A stretch of 64,000 bases of DNA from Cyclina sinensis (lineage: Eukaryota; Mollusca; Bivalvia; Venerida; Veneridae), in NCBI GenBank assembly GCA_012932295.1, contig JAAONU010000016.1, forward strand, positions 30,751,290 to 30,815,289. The letters run 5' to 3'. Numbering within the stretch: the first letter of the stretch is position 1; every line of letters begins with the position of its first letter. Positions 25,721-38,379 of this stretch are shown here, piece by piece. Made by a program: the position numbers and the translations under genes. The notes under the pieces are model-generated. The model was not told the origin of the DNA and searched no databases. It saw only the letters and a list, made by a program, of their open reading frames with translations.

Positions 25721-27311
25721 ATGGCCGGATTAACAGAAGAGCAAGAAATTGAACTCAGAGCAATATTTGATGATTTTGACAAGGACGAGAACGAAAAACT
25801 GGATACACATGAATTACTCAGGCTAGCTCAGTATTTCGGTCTGAATCCACAAATAGAAGATGTAGACGCTGTGAAGGCCAAACATGATATAAGCGGGGAT
25901 GGTTTTATTGACTTTGAGGAGTTGAAGGCCATAATAAGTGACTTGTATAAACCACCACAGGTAAGATATTCGACTAAGTTATACAAGACTTAGTGTAGTT
26001 TTTTCTTCAATATTTTCAAAGGGAAATGTAATCATGAAACTTAGGTTTATAAGTATGCCCATATAGTTCAATGATTACAATGTTAAAGCATTAAAGTTAT
26101 CATCACTAAGAGTTCATATTAAGCCTTCTAGATTAGTAATTTGCGTATTGTCTACTAACACATTTTAACTATTATAGATTCCTCTTTAGTGAGTCTACAT
26201 CTTTATGAAATAACAATGTGTGCATTGAAGATTAAACAAGATAGTGATCGTTGCGGCAATTAGATATTTATGTTTGAAAGGCTCTTTTTCTATACTGCTT
26301 TGTACATGAACAAAATGATTATGTAATTTTATACGTTAAGGCCATAATTTAAAGCACCCAACTGATACCTTTCTTAATTCAAAATAATAGTATATGTAGT
26401 AAAAGTTCTGTTTAAATTGTTGGTATTTCATCACATTATCCATTCTTAGTGTTAATCATAATATCATTAATATATATGTTCAATGTTATAACAAACATTA
26501 CGTTAATTTTACATTTGAATATTTATTAAAATTTTTTAAGTTGCTTTAGGTATACAGAAAGCAGTTTTAAGGTCAGCTCTTTGCTTCGTTTTGGGAAAAA
26601 AGCGAATTTTAAATGCAAAGATTTTCATCTAGGCAAATATTTTTATCAGTCTTTATGATAGTATTAACAACAATAATAAGAAAAAAAGTTCAGATTTAAG
26701 TGCTTAAAAAACATGTGATTTGTCTTTAATGGTTGAAATCCTTATCTTGTTTCTCATTATTAAGAAAATGCACTTAAATTCTGTTACATCACTTAAAATG
26801 GAGTATTTTTTACGATTTTACGATAAAATTAACAGTTAAGAAAATTGCCAGATAATTAACGTAGAGGCTGACGGGTAGATATTCAAGGGAGGTAATCAGA
26901 CGAAATCTAATTTATTGAATCGCATAGTCGTGTGGTTTAAATGACAGTGTTTAAAGGCAAGTGCACAGTCCTGACTAAAAGTGCAGAACTAGTTGTGACA
27001 GTAATAAATCATTTTCAGACAAGAAAAGAGGAGACGACACAGGCGATGAGAACAATTTTTCAATGTGAAGGTCTACCAGACGATGTGAAGCTCACAAAGG
27101 CACAGTTTCTAAACTTATTTCAGGTAGATATTACAAGTTACAGTTGCTTTATCACTTTTTTATGTTCGGATATAAAGAGGAAATCAGCAATAAATCCGCC
27201 AAAACAACAACACCTTTTCTTATTTACTTCAGAACTGATCTTATTTCTATTCTGTTGGATGAGTACTCAGAGTAAAATACATAGTTTCTCGCCAGAAGAG
27301 GTAGTTTCAGC

Positions 27312-27365
<54 letters not shown>

Positions 27366-27947
27366 TTTATGAAATCGAAGAAAAAGTGATTTAAAAACCT
27401 TTCCGTTTTTAAGCAGCTGGAGACAAAATTGAACGTTTGACCCCCGATCGCTTTATATTTTTCAATACCTTTCCTCAGTTATATTTACAGGGTAAATTTA
27501 TAGGGTAAATTTTAAACAACCGATTTCTAATATCTGATGAATAATAAAGAAATAATGTTGAAGCTTAATTACCACGGTTGTATCTAATTTTCCATTTCTT
27601 TTACTGAACAACTACATTTTGTGAAAAAAAGAACGTGCTGAAAATGTTCAACTATTTCGGTCAAGGAGATTGCAAGGGATATCTCTGTAGATTGAAGGAA
27701 ATCAGTTTAAAATACGTGTTTGTCGTGTTTATCTAAATTCATGATTAAGATTACAATATAGCAAGAAGGAAATGCTACCAGACTTAGGCATTCACTAGGT
27801 AAAGCAATATTGTTTCTTTACTTTCAGAAATATGGACATGATCCTTTATCAGAGGAGGATGTAGACGAGATATTTATGGATCTAGATAAAGACGGAGATA
27901 CAGATACTATAACATCGGAAGAAATTGCCGAGCTATTTAATCCTTAG
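25721..27947 (+). CDS. Calmodulin-like EF-hand calcium-binding protein, three exons
   Basis: Small EF-hand protein of 154 aa. Exons 25721-25960, 27019-27123 and 27828-27947, all junctions phase 0 with GT-AG borders. Exon 1 (MAGLTEEQEIELRAIFDDFD) holds two EF-hands: loop DKDENEKLDTHE (residues 20-31) and loop DISGDGFIDFEE (residues 56-67). Exon 2 encodes a degenerate third hand around QCEGLPDDVKLTKAQF without a usable loop. Exon 3 holds a fourth hand with DLDKDGDTDTITSEE, in which the hydrophobic residue normally at loop position 8 falls at position 9, as if one residue were inserted. Length and layout match calmodulin/troponin-C-like proteins, but it is not calmodulin. Likely a cytosolic calcium sensor or buffer (inference). 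The 3' end, including the stop codon, is tandemly duplicated just downstream. Confidence 0.85.
27313..27361. repeat. (GA)n microsatellite
   Basis: About 24 uninterrupted GA units in the second intron of the EF-hand gene. Confidence 0.98.
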
Positions 27948-28057
27948 GATCATCTCATACCATGTTACGCAGTCAGAGATACAGATACTATAACATCGGA
28001 AGAAATTGCAGAGCTATTTCATCATTAGGATAATCTCATACAATGTTACGGCAGTCA
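27895..28057 (+). repeat. 81-bp tandem duplication of the EF-hand gene 3' end
   Basis: Two adjacent copies, 27895-27975 and 27976-28057, with a period of 81 bp and few mismatches. The unit contains the last codons of the EF-hand gene, its TAG and the start of the 3' UTR. The second copy is in the same frame with its own TAG (tttcatcattag versus tttaatccttag) but lies after the first stop. Confidence 0.85.
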
Positions 28058-30452
28058 GCATTCTTTATTTCAATGTCACAGTAATATAATGCATAGGACC
28101 ATTACAGATTGTTACTCAAACATTTTTGGCTCATGTTTACAGAGGAATAATGAATATTTCATCGTCGATAAATTAATATTACATGTTTACATTCATTTGT
28201 CGTTCTGTGCTACGTTATACTGGTAACACATTTCCGACCTTGAAAATTTTACGCCAAACGTCATAATGGAAAAGAATGCTTAATTTCATACCTTGCGTAC
28301 AATTGTAAACTGAAACACACATAAGTAACCTTAAATCTTTACGTTGAAACTATATTCACTACAATTTACTATAAGTGTAAAACCATAAATTCACAAGAGG
28401 CAGTTGCTTTCGGATAGGAAAGGGACGTTTAACCGTGCATTTCCGATTTCATAATTAAGAAGTTAGTTGTTTCCCTTCTACTGCTTTTAGTGATATTGAC
28501 AGTTCTGAAAGACATGTATTTTCTGATTTGTTCTTTAATATCTTAACCCATAGCCTAAGGACAAAATATGTTTTGAAGTTTGCTTCGTACGTAAGCAATT
28601 CAAGTAGTGTTAAGACACTGATTTTGAACATCTTAAATATATAGTTTAATACTAAACTGTGATTAAATGCGTAAAAACATCTCAGAATTAAAAAAGACAA
28701 AAAAATGTTTCTATACTACAACTTACTTGTTTTTTTAGCCTTTCAGGTGTCAGTTATTCAGACGGAAGTAAGAAATATTAAAAGAAATATTACGAACAAA
28801 AGTTAAAATTAAAATAAAATGGCTCGTATAACCATCTAATTGATCACTATTCAAAACAACGAAATAAGTACAGTGTAGTTCTTTTAATAACATCTTTTTC
28901 CTTTAGGGACGTTCGGCTCTTACATCTGTACTTTTTTAATCTACATATTAAAAAGTTATTAATCTATAATAGCCTGATACACAAACACTTCTATGTTAAC
29001 ATTTGCAAGTATCTGGAAATTCAATCTATCTGGCGACAGAAGCAAAAAATAAATCTATTTCTATATATCTGTTTACATTGTATTCAAAACTTGACAATGG
29101 CTCTCATCATAAAATTCAGTACAAACGGGTGTGTGTAAAATAATGAACGCAGGCCAGTTTTCAGTATTCGAAATTCCTTTTCTTATATTTCCTTTGAAGT
29201 TAGACCACTTACAACTTGCAAATTTTGTTAATTTTCTAGCTTATTTTGCAAAACATTTTAAAGTCAACAATTTCATTAGATCATGTTCTTAACCAAAATT
29301 AAGAGGCACGTGGCGCGAGGGCATAGGGCCTATACACGTTCTCATTTAAAATTCATTTGAGTTTCAGTTGGCATCCATCTTTTCCTTGTTGTGCACCGCA
29401 GGCCTCCGCTATCTGTTCAATTTCTACCCTGGTCAACTTGTTCCAAACATTGTGACATTCTTGATGGTTGTTTTCTCTTAGGCATGTTTATCAGCGTTGA
29501 AAAAGAAGATAAGTGATAGTTAGAATCTTAAAAAAAAGATTGATTAAAAAATAAATAAATTCATAAGACATGATGGGCCGTCAATTTTATTTCCGTCAAT
29601 GAGGCTAACAAGCCCATGATGACGTGATATTATATTTTCTTTCATGCTTATTCAGACAAATATAAAATATTTATCTTATAATATCGTCACACTAGGAAGG
29701 TAACAAACAACACAACACCATTTAGGATTGGCAGAACAGACTACATTTTAATCGATATATTTCATCACAACATTCGAATGTATGAACCTATTTATAAAAT
29801 GTCGACCTTCAAATGTTTACTTCTAAATTCAGAATATAATAAATAAATGAATAATTAATTCAATTAACAACACAATGCAATTTTATAAAGAATATGTACA
29901 CAGAATACACCTGCATTGTTCATTGTTTTTGTAACAGTTCACCTTCATAGTACATCAGTATTAATTTCACTGTTCATTATCTATTACTAGATCTTCTGTA
30001 AATGTCCCAGGGAGTTGTAACGTCAACACTTGTACAAACTGCACAAATCAAAATATTGCTAAACAATTTAGATATTAAAATAAAACAAAGGGGTGGGTGC
30101 GGCGGGGATATATAGTGCAGATCTTTACAGTAGTCTGTTCAACCGTCGAAACCCCGGTTAATAATTATAACCTACCCACTGACCAAAACGCACGATTGAA
30201 CACAAACCGGTTTATCCACTCTAGTTACTTTAGACAATAATAAATATATATCTGGTATAATAATCACAGTGCAAACATAATTATATGTATCAAAACGTAT
30301 TAATATAGATTAAACTATTTCACAATATATTCTTAATTTTAGTACAGAAAAATATTTTTTAGATAAAAAGAGTACTAACTGTTATCCTTTTTTTGTCATT
30401 TAAATTCAACTTTAAATAAATTCATCAGATTTGACAATATTAAGTCTACCTT
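28058..30452. other. Mostly non-coding interval
   Basis: Between the EF-hand gene and the Mutator-like element. Contains only the possible minus-strand exon at 29353-29476; nothing else coding was seen. Confidence 0.5.
29353..29476 (-). CDS. Possible terminal exon of an unrecognised gene
   Basis: On the minus strand an open stretch of 40 residues (NNHQECHNVWNKL ... EQIAEACGAQQGKDGC ... LKLK) ends in TGA at 29353. A branch-like CTGAT and a pyrimidine tract lie upstream of an AG, so the stretch would enter in phase 2. Three cysteines and a balanced composition differ from the surrounding AT-rich chance frames. I recognise no family. It may belong to the same gene as the exon at 35017-35212, but the phases (0 out, 2 in) would require at least one more exon between them. 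Confidence 0.33.
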
Positions 30453-30461
30453 GCTATCTTG

Positions 30462-31016
30462 CATCTTCGCTAGCCAAGGGTTACGATCCGCCTCCCTCCT
30501 CTTCACCCTTGGCGGATATAACCAATATTTTGTATTTCGCGGGTTGCGCCGCCTATCGGATTTCCACGGTTATTCCCCTTAACATGATGTCATCGATAGC
30601 CAATCAGTGCAAGCCTTGTAAAACCACTTTGTCGAAAGCAAAAATGGCTGCGACCAGTAAAATAAATATGACTACAATTGAAGCGGATATCAGCCCGTCA
30701 TCCTTATCTGGAATGTATCCTAACACTTGTATTAGTTGACTAAGCAAAGAAAACGTCTCAGTAAATATGGTTCTTCTGTGCTTAGGTGGCAATGTTTTGT
30801 GACACAAACGGCAATAATTGCTACATGCGGCCATGTTTACATTTTGTCTCCCCTTGCGTGATAGTTGCGTGATCGTTTGTAATCGGCGTTTGATTAGACG
30901 CAGCTACCTATAGCTGCAGCCAATGAAAAATACCACCGCGGAGATAGAAAATATTGACTATATCCGCCAAGGGTGAAGAGGAGGGGGCGGATCGTAACCC
31001 TTGGCTAGCGAAGATA
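30462..31016. mobile_element. Mutator-like element (MULE/MITE) with 9-bp TSD
   Basis: A 555-bp element with about 59-bp terminal inverted repeats (30462-30520 and 30959-31016), identical except for the first base and a 1-nt gap. It is flanked by the 9-bp duplication GCTATCTTG (30453-30461 and 31017-31025). Long inverted repeats and a 9-bp duplication are the Mutator hallmark. The interior is GC-richer than the surroundings and carries a minus-strand open frame starting at 30834. Confidence 0.85.
30604..30834 (-). pseudogene. Possible captured first exon inside the Mutator-like element
   Basis: Frame starting with ATG at 30834 in a good context (ACATGGCCG). It encodes MAACSNYCRLCHKTLPPKH, then SLLSQLIQVLGYIPDKDDG, and becomes hydrophobic and unconvincing after about residue 50. 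CxxC followed by a helical segment resembles the start of ZAD-like zinc-finger proteins. A CCAAT box lies at about 30920 on the plus strand. It looks like a promoter plus first exon carried by the transposon, but capture is inference. Confidence 0.35.
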
Positions 31017-31699
31017 GCTATCTTGCTGAACCTTGAATGAAAATGAAACCAAGGTACAGCAAGTGTCTAGAATGTAATAATATCTCAACAGAAGATGCAT
31101 GATATTGTCGAAAACCGAAATACAACACTACACACAATGGTATACGTAAACTAACTAGTAAATACCGTATATTACACAAAAGCAAGCAATAGGTATCAAT
31201 TTAAGTAGTTGACACGAAAACAAATATCAAATCAAACGAAGCATGGAAACATGAAGACTTGGCAATAAAAATTAAATCATGGTCAACGAAATAAAGAATC
31301 TAAGCATGAGAAGTGCACTGAGTATAATATTATATGGTGTAGACCTTAACACTGCCTTAGCTCCTTACTAACTTGATAAAATACTATCCAAAATTGATGA
31401 CAATTACTGTTTTGCCCTGTCTGCTAATAACTATAGATAATTGTTTGTTCGATGGTACAGACAATCACAGGAAATGTCAACTGTTAACAAGATAATTATC
31501 AGTTAGCAACATAAAACTACGCAGAAGTCTGAAAAGGAAATACAAAATTGGACGGATAACAACACGACTGGTATAAACAAATTTCAAGCCCATACTTACA
31601 ATCTTCCGTTTGATTAACAGAAATCATATTTAAATTCTTAGTGATGATGAGGGTCAGTCACAAAACCTACGTTGACTAACTAGAGGAAAACAGACCGAT

Positions 31700-32070
31700 G
31701 ACCAACGAATTAAAAAAAAGTAGAACTGAAAAATTGCTTGCTTCAAAACTAAATGTGTTTTTATGTATCATTATAAAAGCATAATGTAATTTTTGACCAG
31801 TTAAGACACATGTTTTACAAATTAATAATGAATAGATCATGTCAGCGCAAAGTTGCCAGTTCTTTAATAATTAGTCAAAAACACATTGGTGGCCAATGAA
31901 TCTTAGAAGAAGCAAAACACTAAAAATTGCTTGTATTACACAAAATGTGTTTTTCAGTGTATCATTGTAAAAGCATGATGCTATTTTGTACCCATTAGGA
32001 TACATGTTTTACAATTTATCGATAGAACATATCAGCGCAAAGTTGCAAGTTCCTAGAAAAACACATTTGC
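31700..32070. repeat. Diverged tandem duplication, period about 193 bp
   Basis: AAATTGCTTG at 31731 recurs at 31924. Shared phrases ACATGTTTTACAA and TCAGCGCAAAGTTGC follow at the same spacing. Identity is clearly below that of the 42.8-kb duplication. Confidence 0.7.
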
Positions 32071-32941
32071 TTTTTCTCAATTTCAATGCATAACCGATAT
32101 GGTTATAGACAAGTTTACAAAACAACATTTAGTATAGTTCGTTGACGATATACCAACCTTCGTCCAGTGATTGCTGCATCACTGATTCGATAAATAACAA
32201 TACCATTACTCTGGTCTGGACTTAATTACATTCCTCAGGACTAGTATTCAATTTAGTTCACTTGATTGAAAACATAAAAAATGTCAGTTATATGAAACAT
32301 AAATATTATACAGGCGACAGGTGACATTTTTGATAACCTATATCATTTATTAGATATAAATAATGTAAAGTTATTTGACTTGTTTTTCTTCGCGTAAGAG
32401 TAAATTTATGTCAGGGCAACGCAATTTACAGGGTAATAAACTAGTGTTTAAGTAAATATACCTAATAGAATCTGTGTCTCCAAAGAAAACACTTCATTTT
32501 CCTGACCAAATAAATGATATTTAGCTATTATGGTATTGGCTTCTGTACATTCCATTTATCTCTGACACAAAGAGCAGAAGTAATTCTGGCTCCACGATAA
32601 AATGGTATCTTTAGCTACAAATCGAACATATTTTTTGTTACAGTGTTAACTTCCATTTACTCATCTTTTTCTTGTATAATATTAAGGAATGTCATTTTAA
32701 AATTTGACTAACTACAACTTGTGCCATTTTGAACATAACAGCAATGTAAAATTTGTTGACAAGTTTGCAATATACTTTGTAACCACACGATTACATTTGA
32801 TTATTACATTAAATTTATAATGACATTATTGACAGTTTTGGATTTTACTGTCTTGTTAAATTTGAATTTAATCGGATTTGTTCACAATTTTGTTTTTCAC
32901 CACAAACCAGATCAATAAGGACTTAAAACAATACTAATATA

Positions 32942-33655
32942 TAGAGGATATTTGTTTGTTTTTGTGGAAGATGAGAATTTATTTCATCGAGTGAACACCA
33001 TATGTGATATTTTCACGAGTGGCCAACACGTCAAAAATGGGTATTTTATGACATTTTTACTCAGGGCCTTCAATAAATTCCCCATGGTGAGCCCCAAATC
33101 AGTTAATACGTTCTTTGGTCACTCCGCATAAAAAAAGTGCGGACAATCTCCAATACATATGATAACTTTACTTCTGCTGAAATAAACTGAATACACTTTC
33201 ATCAAATAACATTTATTTTTTCTCTACACAGTTTATCAATATTTATTGAATTTTAGCCATACATACTTAAATTATAAAAGCGGATTAATACCGAGTAATA
33301 TTCAATCAATTGAATTGAAAATCGGCCATACTGGATATTGTCCATGTGAGTTCTGTAAACAAATCAGACATTGTAAATAATTTATGGCGAATTTCATCAT
33401 TGTTCACAACTAGTTAGGCTCAGGAATTCAATACTATAACTGGATTTAACAAAGTAAATAAATTTCACTCGCTGTCACTGTCTGAAATACAGCGGCGGAT
33501 TCTCTTGTATTTACGTGGTGGGAAAAAGTAGTTCCGGCACAAACAGTGGATTATCAAAATGGTAATTTCACTGATTCAAAACAGTGGATTATCACTTTTA
33601 TCTCACTGATATTTCCCTATATTTCATTGGTAGGCATACAATAAAATGTCATATT
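32942..33655. mobile_element. Copy E3 of the palindromic element, right palindrome arm missing
   Basis: Direct-orientation copy of E2. It keeps the left arm (32942-33023) up to the centre, then jumps to the sequence equivalent to 18189. About 98 bp, containing the whole right arm and the left body terminus, is missing. The rest of the body and the right terminus (GGCATACAATAAAA at about 33634) are retained. Confidence 0.78.
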
Positions 33656-36600
33656 ATCCATCAGACCTGGAATATTCGACAACCCTACCTTGTTTTTGCT
33701 TTTTATTCACTTGATGCTTTTAAATTTGTATTGACGATATTGCATATGTATTTATGTATTTCTATTCATATTTTGTTTTGATAATTCAGATGGTTCATCA
33801 AAACAATTGTTATAACTTCTGTTAATGTAAGATGACTCAGCTTGTTTCAGCTGTTTCTAAAATTGTGGAAGTGCAAATATTAATGTGATTCCTGCTTGAT
33901 AAAACACTACATTAAACTGATGTGAAGTAACATCTGCATTGTATAAAATTCATAACATTGAATCATAAACACCATTTTGTTGCCGCATCTCCATTAGTTA
34001 CATCTGCTGAACGTCAAGAAGGAAATAAAATAACACTTGAAGGGCTTTCTGACTTTACTGAAAGTTGGCCATTTCAGCATTTTGAAAGAGATGTTTGCAA
34101 CTTCAAAACAATGGATGTCTTTTGTCAAAATCGAATTTGAGTATTTAGCTACAATGTGATTTAGAGCGATATTTTTAAAATTTAATTTTATATTTTGATA
34201 GTCTTCAAACTAACAATATGTTAACTGACAATTGTCTGAAATGACTTTATAACGTAAAAAACTTACTAACTGACAAGACAGACAGGCTTTTGTTTGATCC
34301 TAAAATGGAGATATCCTCAACATTAAATCTCAATAAGATACAGATATAAAAAAGTTACTGCTAGTTCAGATAATACGAATATTTCTAGTTTAAGACCAGT
34401 ATTGCCATCCAACCTCATGCGAATTTAAGAATACAAACGTTTGAGACTGCTCGGTCATATGACAAGAAACTGATTTTTATTATCTTATCTACAAAACCTT
34501 AATACGTATTTTTTATGCAGTAAGTAAATACCTGAGTTTCCACGTAAAGCAATAAGTTCAATCAGCATTATTGTTCAATGTCTTGTAAGATCAAAAATAT
34601 TTATTACTATTTTTTTTTGCGGAGAAATATTGGCAAACATACGTAACGAAAAGAAACGTTTCAAAGTAAACAACAGGATGAAATATTCCACAAAACCATA
34701 GCCGTTACATTAATAGCATTTACCATATTCTTGCACTGTTGTCAAATTTAACAATGCAGACGACATTGTATATGCAAACAGTAACACAGCAAGACAAAAC
34801 AAAATTACAGAGTTATATTTATCAAACCGTCTTTTTATATGATTTGAAATAAAATTGACACAAAAATATATTTTAAGATCGAGTACAGGGGATAAAACAT
34901 AAGAATTGCATCATGTGTGCTTCATTCTGAAAAAAAAGATGTGTAATGAAAAGAAGGTAATGTGTTTTGTTCTGGAAGTTTTCGTCAGTGTTTTTCTTTT
35001 CTTGAAATCAATTTACCTTCTGATGTGTTCTAGCTTTAATTTGACCAAATGACATTTTCCCGTTAGTTAAATAAAAGTTGGATTCATTGCAGCAGTATCT
35101 TTTCCCGTTATCTTTTTTCCATATATCACAGAACAACTTTTTCTGATTATTAAAGCCCAGTTTATACTTTCCATAACTATCAACTTGAATTAAAATTACA
35201 CATCCACACAAACTAAATGTTTATTACTGTGAATGAAAGTAAAAGAAACTGATTCAGAAAAAAAGATAATTAATATTTTAATCTCTTAAGATGAAAGCGA
35301 CTTTTGTGTGTTTGTTTAAAAAATTGCCTTTCTTGAATATGGATTCGTTATCTGAAAGATTTATTTGTTGTTTTGCCTCAAGCCGCACATCTCCATACCC
35401 ATTTACTTTGCGGAACAAATTAATGCTTGATTTTGTGCCGATTAATTATTTATTCGTTAAATGACATCAGGCTGCAAACAGCGACAAAGAGCAAGGGCCT
35501 CTACCAAGGTATGAGCAAGGTTGTCCTTAGCAAGTTTTTTCCCCACAAGATATGTACTGACAGGTATAGAGACTTACGCTTTAAGCTTATACGTTTATGG
35601 ATACAAATATATACATAGTCCCCACCACATCTGAAAAACAGAAACAAAACTAATTGGCCGGGGGTGTTAGCTCGTCAGGGCAATGTTATTAATTGCTTAC
35701 AATAATCCGAAATAGCTTTTAGGTTTATGTAAGTATTTTTTAAAATCAAGTTTACTGGAAAATTGGGACTTGTATGATTTGTTACTTACTCTTTTACCAG
35801 ATCTGCCTAGAGTCTGTCACACAAAAGAATACCAAATATCAACAATACTTTTTTCCATATAAACCGTAAGAAACATATCTGACTCGGTTTTGACTTTATT
35901 TTTCATTGTAATTGTTCACATTTTAGTATATTTTTGTTTGCATAACATGTAACCAGTGTTGTCGTACAAAAACATGCTGTCACCTATCGTATAATTACCA
36001 GAATAACCAGAATATTTTGATTGCTGAATTGATCGCACAGGGGTATAATCATGATATTTTCATTTTCATACAATGGAATATTTCATCATTGTTTTTGGTA
36101 AATAGCTTGGTTAAATTTCAATAACTTCATTCATTGAAACGCAATAGTAATGATTAATTAATTGTCAATAACAGCTTGTCCCCAACTTGTGCTATTACTT
36201 TGACAATATCAAATATAGTCGGTGCTCTCTTTAGTGATTGTTATGAACAATTCCTGATTAAAGATTTACTTTCAAATAACAAATTGCACCTTAATCAGTG
36301 TTAAGTCTAACAAAGACATATGACATTAAAAGAAACACCAATTTTTGAAAAAGTCAATTTTCATCACTATAACATACTTAATTTCTCTCATTCACACAAA
36401 TATACAGATAAACAACATCACCACTGTAATTTCTCAACAGCTGATTTGTTTTATGAAAAAGAGCACTTGACAGAAAAGTACTGAAAGGCCAGACTGAGTT
36501 ATAATTATTTTAAATCAGGGCAAGGTTGTGGTCATTTATTTCAGTTCCAAAAATAACAATAGAAATTAATGTACACTGTAACATACACAAAACAGAACAA

Positions 36601-38379
36601 AAATATTTGGACGATTCTCTACAAAGCTAATTTTACAGAAATATTTCGACTCGGTAAAAAATTGAAAACATGGTGCCAAGAACAAATCCGAGGAGAAACA
36701 TATCTTAGACACATGGCGACTAATACATATTTACCATCATGCCCTGTAATATCAATTACACGCGTAGACAGAAGACCAGAAGAAGCACTTTGTCCAATTT
36801 ATCCTTGATTGGTTGATGGATTTCGGATAATTTGTAGAAGACGTAAGATTAACTCGTCTTATAGTGGTTGCCATATTTCTCTAGAATCATAAATCTAACT
36901 GCACAGAGAGGAAACATTTTTAAACTCCCGAAAGAATACGTTGATCAATATTTGTCATGACATGAAACAATTGAAGTATTGCTATACACCTGAATCAGTT
37001 GTATTGATTTTCACATTTTCTGCTTTATTTTTAATCAAACAAATGATAGAAATGTAGTTAAAAACAGTCTGAATATAAAAGTATCAAGTTTGTAATTTAT
37101 TGATGCCATTAATTTGATTACTGGTTCAGAGAAAATGTCTAACTTTACATTTAATGTATACCCTGCATTGCAGAATATGCATTAAAATTCTGAAAGTGTA
37201 GTTTTTAGTATTAACATCATTGTTTAGTTAGACACTGCCCTAAGTTCCATTAGCTGAACAATAACATGCAAATAAAATTACGCTGACAGATTCAGCTGAT
37301 TTTAATAATACTTGTGATTGAAATTTTGAAATGCTGTTGCCTTCTTCGACTTATGGTATGTTAAATTCAGATCATCAAGAGTAATGTTGGTAGTCAGCTG
37401 CAAGTTGAAACTAAATTCAATTCCTAATATTGATCGAAATAATGTGATCTTACTGAATTCTAGTAGTTAGTAATGTGAATCAGATGTTTGCTAGTCAACA
37501 TGTTTACATTAATTCAAAGACAATTAACAGTTGGATGAAGCTGATGACATCAGGCTAGCAAATTGTTCTTTCATACTTTTTTCACTTGAAACAAGTGAAT
37601 AAGTTGTTCACCTTAATTCGAATGTTTACGATTTACCTTAACATGTTAATGTACTATGTAATGAAAATATACTCAATAATTTGCAACAGTTTGAAACGCA
37701 GTGACAGGGAAATATGAATTCTATTTATCAAAATGGAAACACAAATAAATTACATGTGTATAATGTATTTCTTTAGAATACAAATGACGTATTTAGTAAG
37801 ATATATGTCACCATCTGTAACTTAAACAAACAAAATACTAGGGCAATAGAATCTACATAGTAATAAATCTGTGTCTAAGTAAACTGGATAAATAGAATTG
37901 CGATCTCCGATTGACATCTTTTTCTGACCAAATGAGTGATATATTTAGCTTTCATTGAATTGGCAACTGAATGTCTCCTTCATCTCTGACAAAAAAGCTG
38001 TTCATGCATCTCCTAAAATATTGACTTATTGTAAATTTTTTCGCCCTTGATATATTTAACGACAAGGAATAACTTTTATGTGATTTCATTTAGTAAAATT
38101 TAGCAACAATCATAATAAGAAAAAAAACAAGAGTTGTCACTGGAAACTGACACATGCATCCGAAATGTAGCTTTGAAATGAAAATGGTGTAAATATATAA
38201 TTGAATATGCCTTTCGAAAAGAGATCAGACAAAAATAGAGCATGAACTGAATGTAAATGGTAAAGTAATGTTTTTCTGCTTCAGATTCTTATATGAAGGT
38301 TGAAGACATAATTATTCAATTAAATAGAAAGCTGTGAGTTTGGCCTTGAATACAAACACTATTGTTTTATTCCCAACCC
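33656..38379. other. Non-coding interval with old duplicated blocks
   Basis: Contains the possible exon at 35017-35212 and blocks resembling other parts of the window (36680-36910 with 50290-50520; 37860-38030 with 32440-32620). No other gene was seen. Confidence 0.5.
35017..35212 (-). CDS. Possible internal exon of an unrecognised gene
   Basis: Minus-strand open frame of 65 codons between a TTTAG acceptor and a GTAAAT donor, entering in phase 2 and leaving in phase 0. It reads LCGCVILIQVDSYGKYKLGF, then LFCDIWKKDNGKRYCCNES and FYLTNGKMSFGQIKARTHQK. Five cysteines and alternating hydrophobic residues suggest a small extracellular beta-rich domain. No family is recognised. An alternative strong acceptor at 35231 would put a stop in frame. 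Only a transcript would settle whether it is expressed. Confidence 0.35.
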
